A stretch of DNA of 64,000 nucleotides from Stachybotrys elegans. Lineage: Eukaryota; Ascomycota; Sordariomycetes; Hypocreales; Stachybotryaceae. Positions 1-13,400 of this stretch are shown here, piece by piece (position 1 is the first letter of the stretch; each line of letters begins with the position of its first letter). The notes under the pieces were generated by a model. The model was not told the origin of the DNA and did no database searches. It was given only the letters and a program-made list of their open reading frames with translations. The translations under genes and the position numbers were made by a program. Location of the stretch: the NCBI GenBank assembly GCA_020746835.1, contig JAGPNK010000005.1, positions 992,001 to 1,056,000 on the forward strand, read 5' to 3'.

Positions 1-464
1 CACCGTGTCGGTGTCAGATAGAACCCAAGCTCCTCAATTGGAGACCGGAGTTAGACATTCTGGTGCAGGGTAAGCTCCACGAAATGGGTCCATCACATGC
101 TTATTGCATGTGTTGTGGAGGCGGCATCACGATGCGGATCTCGGCGGGTCGTGTTTGGCAGGTACAGCAAGAATGGTGCAACAGTTGAATCGACCATGTC
201 TATTATCTCAGTGTATATATCACGACGCGCAAGCCATTCATACGACCAATCGTATATAAAAATTGAAAAGCATCGTGACGCATGCTCTGAAACTTCAATC
301 ATATCCCATAAGCCGGAAGCGCACTGTCGCGCGAGAACCGCACTACACTGGACATAACAGTGCCACAAAGATTGTAACCGTGACGAGCAAGAGCATGTAG
401 AAAGCAACAACAATTCACCATATTCTATCCGTTGCCCGGTTTTTGCAACACCCTATAACGCCGC
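1..464. other. non-coding flank downstream of YHM2
   Basis: No gene recognised on either strand. It lies 3' of the YHM2 stop codon and probably includes its 3' UTR. Short open frames on both strands (about 90-410) have no protein-like composition. The only visible structure is a small A/T-rich patch near 250-270. Confidence 0.6.
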
Positions 465-1563
465 TCAATGCTTAGCCGTAACCTTGTCGCCAGTCAGGTT
501 CTCGACCCAAGTCTTGGCCCTGTTCCAAAAGTTAGTGCAAGTCATTTCGAATGCAGCTTCGGCCAACTTACATATCACCAATAGCGACCATGCAGATGGT
601 CTGCCAGACACCAAGGCCGATACGAGGAGCAACACCACGGTAGAGACCAGCGATACCGTTCTGAGAGTAGATGTAGCGGAAGGTGTTGCCGACCGTCATC
701 TTCTTGGGACGGTTGGGGTCCTCCTTCTTGCTCTGCATCTCGACACGGATGACCTCAATGGGCTGGTTCCAGGCACTGAGGCCACCACCAAGACCACTGG
801 CCATGATCTTCTCCCAGGGACCGAGCTTCTCACCGTCCTTCTTGCCGGTGACAGAGCGGATCCAACCCTCAGCGAGACGGCTGAAGCCGAAACGGCTACC
901 CCAGTTGGTCATCTGGCGGATGGCGACAGCGTTGACACCCTTGTTGATACCAGCGATACCCTCCTTGCGGTAGATGTCCATGAAGGTCTGGAAGGTCGAA
1001 GGGGGCTTGACGCCGGAGGCGGCCATCTTGTGCTGAGTGATCTCAACCGTCTTCATGCAGGTGCAGAAGCCCATGGTGGCATAGGCCTGGGCAACACCAC
1101 CGATGACACCACCAGTGATACCACCGACGAAGTCATTGGCACCGGCGCGGCGGGCGTAGAACTCGGCCTCGGAGGCGACGAAGAGGAGGACGGCACCCTT
1201 GGTGGAAGCTTCGATCCAGGCCCAGGGAATGAGACCTTGGTAGACTGCGACGAACGATGGTTAGACGATGTCGCCGTCGATAGAGTTGCGCTCAGGCGGC
1301 GATGGTGCGCCCGAAGCAAGGTATTGGATGTACTTACAGCCCAGAGGACCACCACGAGACCAGATACGTCCCAAAGCGCTGCCGAAGGAGTCGCCACGGT
1401 TGGCAGCCATGGTGGTCTTGACGACCTCGAGGGGCTGGCCGAGGGTGGTGACCTCGAAGAGGTTGAGACCAGCGCCGAGCAGCAAGTTGGAGAACTTGAT
1501 GGGCTTCTTCTCCAGCTGCTTGTTGGACCCGACAGGGGCCGGGAGAGTTGCGGTTGCGACCAT
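465..1563 (-). CDS. yhm2: mitochondrial citrate/2-oxoglutarate carrier (Yhm2-type)
   Basis: Inner-membrane carrier of the SLC25 family. Yeast Yhm2 exports citrate in exchange for 2-oxoglutarate and supports NADPH supply and the citrate shuttle. Model: complement(465..519, 572..1244, 1338..1563), 317 residues against about 314 in yeast. Intron joins are phase-consistent, and the protein ends in AKH as yeast Yhm2 does. Seen: three carrier repeats. Repeat 1 has PLEVVK at residues 44-49. Repeat 2 has the Yhm2-type degenerate motif MKTVEIT after GFCTC. Repeat 3 has [37 protein letters not shown] is diagnostic of this subfamily rather than the Ctp1 citrate carriers. The start is the first ATG of the conserved frame. 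The next gene upstream, CIT1, makes the substrate, which fits the role. The orthology is secure; transport specificity is inferred from the family. Confidence 0.95.
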
Positions 1564-4224
1564 TGCTTTGGGTGGTTTCGTAGAACTGGGGCCCTGACCA
1601 AGGGAATAGGGTGCGTCTTCGCGGGGAGAGGTGTGGGAGATGGGTGAAGAGAGGTTGAGCTTGTGAGCGAGAAGCGAAGATTGAAAAGATGTGTAAGAAG
1701 GAGAAAAGTAGGTGGGCGATAGGAAGGCTGGCTGAATAAGAGGGATTGCCGGGGATGCCAGGGAGCTACTGGCTGGCTGCTTGGAGCGCGGCAGGCTTGG
1801 GGGAGGTCAGGTCCAAGTCGGGGCTTGTCGGGGGCCGTTGGGGGGGACCCTGGAAGGCCGAAGACCGATGGCTATTGGCTGGCCGTTGGCGTGGAGGGAG
1901 TAGGGGCGTCCCCAAGCTCGGGATGGTACGGGAGTACTTGCAACATACAAGTGGGCAGGCGGCCAACGGGTAGCCCTGAGGTACTGGCAAGTACCTCGCC
2001 GACTCAGCACAAATCTAATTGAATTGGCTGGTTGGAAGCTTTCGGTGAATTTCTACTCCGGGAAGTGTGCTTGCCTGGTTCAGCAGCGCAAGCGAATAAT
2101 TTTACGCAACCCCAAAGCCTTTTTTTTTATTTGGGCCGTCCAACTTGAGATAAACCACCAAACATTCATCCTCTTGCGCATCTCCCCTATGTACCTGCGC
2201 ATCGAGCTATTTTCCTTCTTCGAGATCCCGTCCGCGGGAGCGGAGAGGCGGTCCCGCGAGCCGAGGATAACATGTGCATCACCGCGCGGGCATGCTCGGA
2301 GATGTCAATGCGATAGCTGCCATGACCGAGACAGCTCGGAGCTTCAGCACCCTCCAAGCTTCTGCTACCTCCTGGGTGTGGGCGGTGCTCCGCTCACGGG
2401 ATAGACAAGCTTGCCGTGGGACGGGTGGTATTCCCGAGGTATTAATTGCATCTTGTTACATATTTAGGACAGACAGATCCCATCTGACTGGACTGTTTGG
2501 CACGTGGAGAGGGAACCCCCCCCTCCCCCCGGATGATGCTATCTTGATACTCGCACTGGTGCACAGGCCCCTCAATTGCTATTCTATGGGCCTGCGCCTA
2601 ACATTTCATACCGCCTCAAACCACCACCACCAACTCGCCGTTACACACTACAGGTACCTTACATCTACTCTCTGACTCAGCACTTGCCGTCGGTCGTCCC
2701 CTTTGCGGCAATTGGCAATAAATACCGGCCGCCGGTACTTGTCCTGTACGTCCATCTACATCTTGCAGCGGCACGGCGAGATTACTTCCCATCCTCGAGG
2801 AATGAAGACGCCAAGGGTCAATGAAGGAGTGTGAGTGTGTCTCTGGCCCCTTCCAGTAAGAGCAAGACGAATCGGGCAGCGCAGGGCGATAAGAACATCC
2901 AATGGCCAATAAACTCCCTTTCTCTTCCTTCGTCCTTTTCGCCAAACAGAGGAATCAACGGCTGCCCCTCCGTCTCCGGCCATTACTCTCCGATTACATG
3001 AACGGCGGCAGGCATGGCGAGCTGACACAGATATTACTCCGTCTCACCTCACCAATTACCAACGATCCGCTATCGGCCTCTCTCACCGTCGGCCATCTTC
3101 ATTTGCCCCTCGGTTTCGTTTCGCGCCCGTTCCTTGTCTTCTGTTCTGGAACATGACCCTTCCAATTGACAGACACAATCATCGTGCCCATGTCTTAATC
3201 ACTCACCCTACGCGGCTTGTACCTACAGTAAGGTTGAGGCTGCCCCTTGGTGGGTATCCTCCTGGTACTTCCTGGACACGCTAGCTCCGTTCGCCAAAAC
3301 AAAAAAAGCTACTAAACCGTCCATCACTCAACGTTCTTGTGTTAGGATTGTTGGGAAGAGGACCGACCAGCCCACAGAGAAATATTCCAGGGTCAAACAA
3401 CCAGCTCTACTTGAATTGAGAGCGGTCGTTGCGGTACCCATTCTCCATGCTCTTAAACGGGCAGAAGCAGAGGTAGGCTGTATGTACCTAGAACCGGGTA
3501 CCTAGCCTGTACAGTATCGCCTTGCACTTACGCAGTAAATGCGTGCCAATCCGCTACGGCGTAGACCCTGATCTACATACGCATGCATGAAGGCATGCAT
3601 TGGACCAAGTCACCACCAGAAAGCTGCATGACAGGCTGTTCCGCTCGATACACAAGGTCTAGAATGCTAGTACTCAGGAACAACACGAGCCCGCGTCGAT
3701 CATATCCGAGCCTCGTATCCAAGCGTGTGGCGCCGCTTCAACGCCTCTCTCTTCGTGAAAAACAGCAATGTGCATTGCCTTCAGCCTCATCCAATATGCT
3801 TTGGGCATAGCCGTTCCTGTCACCATGTGGCGTAACATAGTCGATCCACCACAAGGGACCCTGATGGCATAGCAAAGGGCAGCAATAGCTTAAGCAGACT
3901 GGGATAGCTCATGGCCATACGTCATGCAGAGAGCCAAGCACTTGACTGCTGAAGCAATCACATCCATCATTCGTAACCTAACAAGGTGACTAACTTACAG
4001 AGCCCATACACACCCCGACAGATAACGGAACAAATCAGCCTTCATCAAGGGAAATGAAACAAGCCCAATTGTATTAATTGTACAGACGCCGGTAGTTTTT
4101 GGGGGAATCTGCCGCGCCACCAAATCTCTGGAGCGCCCGTCGCTGCCAATTTCGTAATCCCTCATCCATCATTCTATCGGTGTTTTCAGCCTACACGTAT
4201 AACAACATTCGTCTGATCCTTCGT
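1564..4224. other. intergenic: YHM2 promoter and CIT1 3' flank
   Basis: About 2.7 kb with no recognisable gene. The part next to the YHM2 start (about 1570-1720) is pyrimidine-rich on the minus strand, as expected of a leader. GTACCT/AGGTAC-like words recur (near 1981, 1991, 2652, 3230, 3485, 3500). GCATGC palindromes occur near 3580-3600. Open frames up to 133 residues here show no protein-like pattern. Confidence 0.6.
1978..1997. repeat. short inverted repeat, 8-bp arms
   Basis: Perfect 8-bp arms, GAGGTACT and AGTACCTC, are separated by GGCA, about 415 bp upstream of the YHM2 start. It could be a dimeric protein-binding site or chance. It is one of several places where a GGTACC-like core recurs in intergenic DNA here. 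Confidence 0.4.
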
Positions 4225-4754
4225 TTACAGCTTCTTGGTGATCTCAACCCACTTGTCGGTAGAGAAGGACTTGGGACGCTCGATGGGGGCACCGAGGGCA
4301 CGGTCGATGATGAGCTGGGGCAGGACACCGATGGCACGAGACACACCGAAGAGGACGGTGTAGTAGTTGGCCTCAGTGAGACCGTAGTACTGCAGGAGAA
4401 CACCGGAGTGGGCATCGACGTTGGGGTAGGGGTTCTTGGTCTTGCCGTGCTCAGTCAGGACACCAGGGGCAATCTTGTAGACCTGGCTGACAAGCTTGAA
4501 CATGGGGTCCTCGGGCATCTTCTCTGTGCAGTTGTTAGCAATCATACAAACATTTCCCATCATCTTATCCGAACGTACCCTGAGCGAAAGTGCGCTGAGC
4601 CATGTAGCGGGGGTCGGTCTTGCGGAGGACGGCGTGGCCGTAACCGGGGACGACACGGCCGGCGTTGAGGGTGGACCACAGGTAGTCAGTGATGGCCTTG
4701 TCGGAAAGGTCATCGCCAACGGCCTTCTTCATCTCGGTGAGCCAGTTAAGCACC

Positions 4755-4786
<32 letters not shown>

Positions 4787-5908
4787 AAGACCGTTGAGAC
4801 CAGCGGCCAGGGACAGGAAGGGAGAGCTGAGAGCACTGCCGACGAGGTGGGTGGTGTGGGCGCTGACGTTGCCACCCTCGTGGTCGGTGTGGATGGTGAG
4901 GTACAGACGCATGAGCTCAATGAAGTCGGCGTTGTCGCCGAAGCCGAGCTGGTTGGCGAAGTTGAAGGAGTAGTCCTTGTCCTTCTGGATGGGGGCAACC
5001 TTGCCGCCCTTGAAGACGTTCTGGTAGATGCGCGAAGCAATGTTGGGGAGCTTGGCGATCAGGTCCATCGAGTCCTCGAAGGTGTAACCCCAGTACTCCT
5101 TCTTGTTGATACCCTTGGCGTAGGCCTTGGCGAAGGAAGAGGTGTGCTCGAGAGCAGTGACGGCCAGCGAGAACTGAGCCATGGGGTGCAGGTCAGTAGG
5201 GCAGTGGTCGATCAGCTCCTCGACGAACTTGGGGATGTCGGAGCGGGCAGCCCACTCGGCGGACAGGTCGCGGACCTGCTGCTCGGTGGGAACCTCGCCG
5301 GTCAGGAGAAGCCAGAAGAGACCTGGAGCGCTTGGTTAGGATATTGTGCCATGTCGAGTGCTATCGCTGGAACTTACCCTCGGGGAGGGGCTCCTTGCCG
5401 CCGGGGGCCTTGGGGAGAAGCTCCTGGCACTCGGGGATGGTCTTGCCACGGAAGCGGATACCCTCCTCGGAGTCGAGGACGGAACCCTCCCAGACGAGGC
5501 ACTTGATGCCACGGGCACCACCATAGACCTGGTCGAGGGTGACCTTGTCGACGACCTTGCTGCCGTGCTCCCTGCACAGAATTGTTAGTTATCGGGGTAT
5601 CCGGAATCGCGAGACGGTGAGGGCGACTGACTTGCGGAGAGCCTTGACTTGCTCGATCTTCTCGGGCAGGAGCTCAGCGAAGCGCTCCTTGAGAGTCTGC
5701 AAGATGGTTGTTAGCCATTGGGCGTCCCGGGGTCCATGGCGGCGGGTGCTAGGGACAGCAGGCCGTGCGAAGGTCCTGGACAGGCGCATACCTGAGACTT
5801 GGCAGAGTAGCATCGCGTAGCGTTGTAGGCGACGGCCTTGCCCCGGAAGGCAGGGGACCTGAGAGAGGCGCGCAGGGCGGAGTTGCTGAGACGGGCGACG
5901 GAAGCCAT
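4225..5908 (-). CDS. cit1: citrate synthase, mitochondrial
   Basis: Condenses acetyl-CoA with oxaloacetate to citrate in the matrix, the entry step of the TCA cycle. Model: complement(4225..4523, 4579..5322, 5378..5571, 5632..5696, 5792..5908), 472 residues, the normal fungal length. All four introns are GT-AG with consistent phases. Residues 1-35 are rich in Arg, Ser and Ala and lack acidic residues, so they read as a mitochondrial presequence. Catalytic residues are visible: His309 in GPLHGLANQ, His355 in the signature [15 protein letters not shown], and Asp410 in PNVDAHSG. There is no peroxisomal targeting tripeptide (C-terminus KKL preceded by EIT), and with the presequence the mitochondrial form is favoured over a methylcitrate or peroxisomal synthase. 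In-frame codons upstream of 5908 were rejected because MASVARLS is the conserved start. It is divergent from the Nrd1-like gene. Confidence 0.96.
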
Positions 5909-7958
5909 TGTGGAGGTATGTGAGGGTATGAAGAGAAGAGGAAGAGGAAAGTGAAAGAATTGGGGGAGGGATGGAGCAGGATAGATATCGGGAGAAAAAA
6001 AAGCGCAGGGAAAAGAGGGAAAAAAGTGGTTGACCCCCGGCAACCAGAGCTACCAGAGCCGATCGGCCAAAGGGAGCTAACACCGCCAGAAGTAACCTGC
6101 AAGCCTGGAAGCCAAGGCCCTCCATGCAGTCCAATCCTCAACTCCAAGGCACAAAGTGCACAGGTGAGCGGAGCGGCACCCCCAGGTCAGGTAAGGTAAC
6201 ACACCGTCGTCCTCCTTGGCTGCATCTGCGCGCGTTGATGAAGGCAGGGCGGGCGAGTACATCATCTGTTGCATCACCGGTACATTAGCTCAGCGTGCGC
6301 TGTAGTTGTGGGCGCAAAATACTTACTTGGACGGTCCATTACCCTCGACGCCACCGGCTCCCGACCGCCAGGCGACAACAAGTTTTAGTGGGTCGAGAGC
6401 CCGCCTGGGCCACTGAAATGTCTCCAAGGCCACCCCAACAAACCGGGCTTGCTACCTAGGCTTGCCGGACTTGTTGACGCACTGGAGCATGAAGCCTGAG
6501 GGCTACCTCAAGGGTAAGGTGTGTGAGAGCAATGTCGGAAGGGAATCAACATTGGAAGGCCTCGGGGCGTTTCTGGTTCGCCAGAGGCCTGCCCAACCAT
6601 CGGATCCCAGAGTAAGCCGGGTCCAACCGCCGAATCCGTTCGGCGGGCGGGCATCGGAAGGGGAACAAATAAGGTTGGAATCCAATATTTCCAACGGTTC
6701 TGTCTGTGATGAGGATTCCCTTCCACCAACGCTTCTAGAAATAGTCAAGGCCTTCACTTTCCCCAACAAGTAACAGCAAGGGAACAGAGCCTCCCAGCAC
6801 CGAAAGGTGACGGAATGGCGAAAATAAGCAGTCTCGACAGATGGAGATATGTTGTGATTACTCGGGTCCTGTTCTGCTTATCTTCCGAAAATAGCCAGGG
6901 ATTGGTCAAACAGTCCGCGCATTCTAGTCGCAAGCGAGGGAGCTTGTACGGAGGAGAGGTTAGTAGGTAGCGTCAATATGTGTCCGTCGTGTCGTCGGTC
7001 GCCTCTCTTGTCTCAAACTGTGCTCATTCCTTCCTCAGGTGTGTCCGCATGCATTGCGAAGCACTCTGCTCCGGCCCAGACATGTGCGCAGCCGCTCGCC
7101 CGAGGCCGTCGTCATCCAGCATTAATGTGTGTATTATAGGTATGTGCAATACAATAGGTAGGGAGAGCTCCGTATCGTTCTCAGTACAATGGAGCTGGAG
7201 CCGGAAATAACACGGATAAAGCATTTCCGGATAAATGCCGGCTTTGTTCAGAACATAGTTGCCTTTGCGGCCTTAGTCACACATCTAGCGCGGTTTGGCT
7301 AGGCCTAATTTCCCGCCATAAATTCTGCCTGCCACCTCCTCCGCCCTCCACGTTGCCCAAATCCCTCTTTTTCCTCCCTCAACACCTTTTCCCGCCACCT
7401 CCTCACCCCGGCTTCTCAGGGAAATCATCTCCTTCGCCATCAACATCACCTCGCAGCGAAGAGCACATCATCGTCTCTCGCTATTCTAGATTTACACGAC
7501 CAACACTACACTACTAGACGGTGCTGGCCCTTCATACCAGCAGCCGGCAGCCCCTGTGACGTGGTCGCGCTTCTGTCGCCGCAGTAGATGAAAAGAAATC
7601 TCTAGGCCTCTCCAAGCTCTCCAAGACGGCCCGCGCTTCGCGTACCATCGCGTACAGTTGAGCCTTGACATTCACCTCGTACTACCAGGGTCACAAATTT
7701 CACCGGCAGACATTTATACCGTACCGTACAGTATCGCGCTCGCCTCTGTAAACTTGTCGGGGACTCTCCCACCTGGTATCGGCGCTCGCACTCGCAGTGA
7801 CGAGTACATTTACATTTGCTCCTGGAGGCTGTCATCAGTAGTCGCTTGTTCGCGTGGAGACTTGGTTTTTCCATATAGGTTCTACCGCTGGCACGCACCT
7901 TGAGGCTTCTGTGATCTCGCGATATTCGTCCGCTCCGGTGGCAAACAACCCGTCAATC
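5909..7958. promoter_or_regulatory. divergent intergenic region between CIT1 and the Nrd1-like gene
   Basis: About 2 kb separating two divergent start codons, so it should contain both promoters. Next to CIT1 (about 5920-6000) the minus strand is pyrimidine-rich. Next to the plus-strand gene, 7330-7500 is rich in C/T runs and CCGCCACCTCC-like words. I see no convincing TATA box and no coding frame. The in-frame extension upstream of 7959 has no ATG. Confidence 0.5.
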
Positions 7959-10486
7959 ATGGCATCTGCTGTAACAGATCTGGAGGCTGGCCTCCAGGCC
8001 ATGCTCAACCTCAAGCCTCCCGGCGTCTCTGGATCTCGCATCACTAGTCTGACAGCGCTATGCGTCGGAAACATCCAGGTATGCCTCGAACCAACATACG
8101 AACCGCCGTCCATGTCCCTGCAGCAGCTAACCCATATCCATCAAGTCCGAGTCGGTCCTGATCCAAAAGATTTTCACCCATTTCAAGAAGGCGCCTGGCA
8201 CTCACAAACTGGGGGTTCTCTACGTAGTAGACTCTGTAACACGCAAGTGGCTCGAGCAGGCCAAGAACCAAGGTCAAGCAGTAAACAGCTCTGCCCAGGA
8301 TGGCACCTACGCCGCCGGCGTTCACAGAGTAACGGAACTGATGCCCGTGTTGATGAATGACATTGTTCAGTCTGCTCCCGAGGAGCAAAAGGTACGCTAT
8401 ACCATCGCTCTCACGACGTCACATATCCATCCCCGTAGCCGTTGCTGTCGAGCGACGCGGCATCATGATCCGGTGGTGCAGCAGCACCGCCTGGGAGGAT
8501 CATCATCGTTCCCGCATTCTTCTCTCTCGTGTCTTAGGAATTGTAACTCACTCTTTGTCTCACCGTGTAGGATAAGATTAAGAAGCTACTTGACATATGG
8601 GAGAAGGGCCAGACCTTCCCCATGCCTATGATCGAGTCATTCAGGGCAAAGCTCAGCGCCCCACGACTATCATCGCCCCAGAGTACGTTCTCCCCGCTAT
8701 ATCATTTCAGCGTCGAGCAACCCGTCGTCGTCTGGAGTTTTGTCTTTTCCATTTCGAATAACAGTTCTGACATCAAATTTACAGACGAGTCCACGACTCC
8801 CCCTGGTAGTCCCCCCAGTAATGTGCTGGGCCATGCGCCTCAGCCAGCGGCAGCCGCTCCTTCAAACGGCTCATCCATCCTCGAGGCTCTGGCGAAGATG
8901 GCCCGTCAGAATACCACCTCCGCCCCCAGCAACCCAACTCTTCCTACGCCGGCACCATCATTTGGCATGCCGGGGCTTCCAGGCCTGCCCCAGGCTGCGG
9001 TTCCCGTCGTGCCACCCCCACAGCCGGCACCTTACTCTTCGGCACCGGCACCTGTAAACCCATCCAGCGGTCTTTCTTACTCTCTGTCACAATTGCTTGG
9101 CCAAAATGCCCAACCCGCGCCCGGAGCTCTGCCTGCTAATCCGAGCCCTGTGGCAAACCCCTATGCGGCGCCAGCACCTGCCGCCCAAGGTGGTGGTGGC
9201 CTGGACCCCAATACCCAGCAGCAGATTCTGCTAATTAAGGCCCTCGCCGACCAAGGTGTTCCTTTTGATAAAATCCCGGCCTTGATTCAGAGCATGACTG
9301 GCGGCAGTGTTCCCGGAGCCGCTCCCGGATCAGTGCCTCCTGCCCCTGCCCAAGCCCCGTATATCCCTGGCCAGCAGCCTTGGGCAGCACCAGCGCCCGA
9401 AGTACGTGATCGAGGTTACCAGGATGCCGTAAGATCTCCCAGGTATCACGGTCGTTCCCGATCACGCTCCCCGGATCGCGCCTGGGGCGGCAGAGGATCT
9501 CCTCGTGGCGGACGTGACAGGATGGATTACGGGCATAACTCTCCTGCTCGCGGTGGCCGCCAGGATGATCGTGATGGCCGCAGAGGAAACGATTATCGTC
9601 AGCGTAGCCCCCGGGGTCACCATGGTCGCAGTGCTAGTCCTACGCGTGATCCAGCCACTGAGAAATGGGTTGAGTATGACCCGACTCTACCGGCCAACCA
9701 TATCAGGGTGCTGAGCCGTACTCTCTTCGTGGGTGGTGTAACGTACGTTCCATGTTGTTTCGCTATTGTTTGATCTGTGACTGACCAATCCCAGGTGCTC
9801 TGAAGCTGAACTGCGCTCCATCTTCGGACGATTCGGCACTGTTCAGACCTGCATCGTGAACAAGGACAAGCGTCACGCCTTTGTGAAGATGCTTACTCGC
9901 AGGGACGCTGTCGCGGCTAAGGATGGAACAGAGGACAGCAGAAGTCTTGAATTGCCTCTACGAGTAAGCATACACCTGACAAAGACTCACAGGCTTTACA
10001 ACTAACAAGTCATAGACACGCTGGGGAGTTGGCTTCGGCCCTCGTGACTGCAGCGACTACAGCACCGGAGTCAGTGTGATTCCCATTCACAAACTGACCG
10101 AGGCCGACCGCAAGTGGATGCTCACTGCTCCATACGGCGGCAGCGGTGGCAAGCCGATCGAGACAGGCCTCTGTGTAGAGGAGCCGGACATTGAGATTGG
10201 AGCGGGTGTCTCTTCCAAGGCCATCAGCAGGAGAATGCAGACGGACAAGGGCGGCAGCCATGGGCCCAAGTCCACCCGCCATCGCGAGGACGACTCGGGT
10301 CGCTGGCGACGCGGCGGCCAGGGCAACAACGGTGGTCACGAGCAAGGTCAGAACGATATGGGCGACATGGTACAACAGCAGTCAATGATGCCCGGGTTCC
10401 CCTTTGGCATTGGGACCCTGCCCAACGGCATGCCTAATTTCCCTGCCGGCTTCGCTTTCCCGGACCCTCACACCGGGGCAGAATAG
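7959..10486 (+). CDS. Nrd1/Seb1-type CID and RRM transcription-termination factor
   Basis: Nuclear RNA-binding protein predicted to bind the phosphorylated RNA polymerase II CTD and nascent RNA, acting in termination and 3'-end processing (S. pombe Seb1, S. cerevisiae Nrd1). Model: join(7959..8078, 8146..8391, 8571..8682, 8785..9742, 9795..9963, 10016..10486), 691 residues. Residues 1-150 form the CTD-interaction domain (KKLLDIWEKGQTFP is typical). A Pro/Ala/Gln-rich linker runs to about 365. An RS/RGG-rich stretch spans about 365-450. The RRM starts at RTLFVGGVT (about 470) with KRHAFVKM as RNP1, followed by TRWGVGFGPRDC, which is strongly conserved in this family. The tail is Gly/Met/Pro-rich. 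First ATG taken; CAATCATGG gives an acceptable context. Which yeast paralogue it resembles functionally cannot be decided here; Seb1-like function is more likely in filamentous fungi. Confidence 0.92.
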
Positions 10487-13400
10487 TGTTAACCTCGCGT
10501 GTTTGTTTGTCACGATAGGGGTGCGGGGACGGGGATTCACGATCAGCGTGCTGCATTTTCTTGGGCGTTGGCAAGGAGGGGAAAAGTTAGTTTCTACGTT
10601 TCACACACACACACATTATAATACGGCAGATGTTGGCTTACGTCTTTAACGGCGTGTATGACTAGAAATTAGCATGATAACACGTGCTTGGGAGGTTTAG
10701 GTCGCTAAGGGGGGTTGCTGCAGTTCGGTTGTTTTAGGATCGTATATGTTTTACACCACCGTTCGCCCGTGTTTTATTTTGCTCGGTGATTCACTTGCCT
10801 AATGTTTCCTGGTGGGACGGATGTACAGTCCGACCACATTGTGTATCACGTAAATGGGACTATGAAACCGAGAGCCTCAGCTGAATGGACATGTCGTCAT
10901 CTATCAACAATGTAAATGCCAAGTACAGATTAGGTAGTGTTGAGGAACTTCACACTGATAATTGGTTGGTATAGGGTAGGTCCGACAGCTTGAGATGCGT
11001 CTTACCCTATACCATCTCTTATATCCGGAAAGAAGGGAACGATGATGGACTACAACTGTGTAGTCACAAGAGCAGCCTGTATCTCAATGAAATTGGCTAT
11101 ATGGGTTGGCACGGATTTTTTTATTATCTTGTCTATGAGGTTTCTCTCATTTACTTGGTGTGTTTGCGTCGCGTTCCTTGCTGGTCCTGGCATTCATCCG
11201 TAACCATCATGACCGAATCATGACATAAACCAGCATTGCATAACAAAACGCACTGGTTTCTATGTGGAAGCCAGAGAGAGGGAGAGAAAAATAAACACCT
11301 CGGAAGGCAACCCAAAACCCCAATGAATCATGGTCGATGCGTAGCCAGCAAGAAGAAAGCGTAATATTTTGACAAGTCATCACAGTGGCTAACCGTCCGT
11401 GTCATGATGCAGCGCAGCCAGCTGAGACGGAATTCTGAGCCTCTGGTCCCCAAGAGCACGCCAGTTCTGTATTGAGTATCCAAGTCCAAGAGGTTGATAC
11501 ATGCCAAGTTGGCACGGTTGAGGCAGACCACACGTCGTTGCCGCGAGAGGCTTGTCGAGGGCGCCTGCTGGCATCAAGCAGGCGTTGTCCCGAGACATAT
11601 CCAACCCAGAGGGCCGATGTTAGACTACTTACCCTAAGGCGAGCAACAAAACATTGGAACAGTCATTGTTTAGGCCATGATTCAAGATCAAAGCCAGAGC
11701 CCTCCGTGCTATCCCGTGATCATTGTGCCCACAGATCTAGTCCATGGCATTCTCCTGCCACACAACCAGGTTCAGCATACATGTCTCACAACAGCAAGAG
11801 AGAAGACTGACAGGTCTTAAAGAACCGGAATGCTATACTGCCACGCAACATTGAACTGACTCAGACATTGGGTCATATCATCCCACACACGTTGCGTCTC
11901 CAAAGCGCACATCGACCTAAATTCTCATACGTAACATGCAACTCGACCAAGCCTCCCCAGACACGGCAGCAGGGGCCAAAAAGCAAACAGTCATGACTCT
12001 CAAACATTCGTAGAATCGCGGAGCCGTCTCCCGCGCAGTGTGACTTGATTCTGAAAGACTACAGTACGTGCCCAAGCCCCGCAAATCTCCATGGTGAAAT
12101 GAAGAAAAACAAACATCAACCGTCGAGGAGCACCGTGCGCCCGGATATTACTCTCCCATAATGTTCCCCCTACCCAGAAGCATGTGCCTGTATGACAATT
12201 GGGGGAGGGAAAAATAGGGCAGAAGAAAAGGACCAGTTCATGCACACCCTTCCCACATTCATGGCACGGACACTCGACTTGAGGAGGAAGCAGAGATGAG
12301 AAAGGGGAAGTCACAAAACCATGTAGTAGGAAGCAAAACTAGCCTTCTCTTCACCGTCAAACCACTCACCGCAAGGATTCCTTCATCTGGCAACCCATCC
12401 AGTTTGGTCGGCACGAGCCTCGTGGGCATCCACTCGGACGGGCGACGATCTGTTTCAGTTGATGGCTAGGAAACAAGTAGGGACGATTTTTTGTTTCTAC
12501 TACACGGATACGGATACACAGTGTACTATCCCACAGCTCGGCAGTTTTGCGCGCGAACGTAGCGCTGGGCGCCTAGGAAAACCAAGAAAGCCAAGGGATA
12601 TCACCTCCTCGCGTGGGAAAGCTTGTTATCAAGCGCACGGTGGTTTCACCATGAAGGAAGCGGGCCAGGGGAGATGAAGAACTCATAGGGTGAAGAAGGA
12701 CAAGGAAAACAACACCCCCCTTGCGAAAATGCTACCCTGAACCAGGGGCCCTTCACTCGTCGATTCCACAAAGAGGCTTTCCCATCACGTCTGGATGGTC
12801 CTTGAGAGGGCACAGCCATATAGGCCTGGGGCTCCTTGCCAGCCACCGCGTGCCGCCGGGAGCTGCTATCGAGCATGCCCGCAAAGCTGTGCCGTAGCCA
12901 TCATCAAAAGGATGGGCAAATGTAACCGTAGGACCGACATGGTTGGCATCAGCACGGTCAGAGGCACAGCAGGCAAAAGTTAAAAAAAAAAAAAAACCAC
13001 CAAAAAAACTTCAAATTTTCAAGCAATCCCACGGGATCACGCGCAAGTATAAGCGACGGGATGGAAACTCTGAATAAGCCACAAGGAAGGCTAGAAAGGA
13101 TCAAGCTTAAAAAAAGCTTGCACTGTGTTGCCTGTTGGTGTAGCGAGGCAAGAAACTCTGACCAAAATGGTAGCACGCCGCCGCAATCCTCAATCCACGA
13201 CAAGCAAGCCTTCATTGAGGGTGAGGGTGGCCGGCCTCAGAGCGCCCGTTACCCGGTCGGGTGACTTGCGCAATGTTGACCATTTCTCACTAATAGCAGG
13301 TAGGTATGTACCGGCATATAGGGAGAGCGTGCGTGGGACAGGACAGCGACGCCGCCTTGCTAGTGTCCAGAGGGCAAAAGATTTACGCAGGCCAACCGCT

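Noticed and set aside
484..1647. 387-residue plus-strand frame over YHM2
   Set aside because: Antisense shadow of the carrier gene; no recognisable motif, while the minus strand reads as Yhm2.
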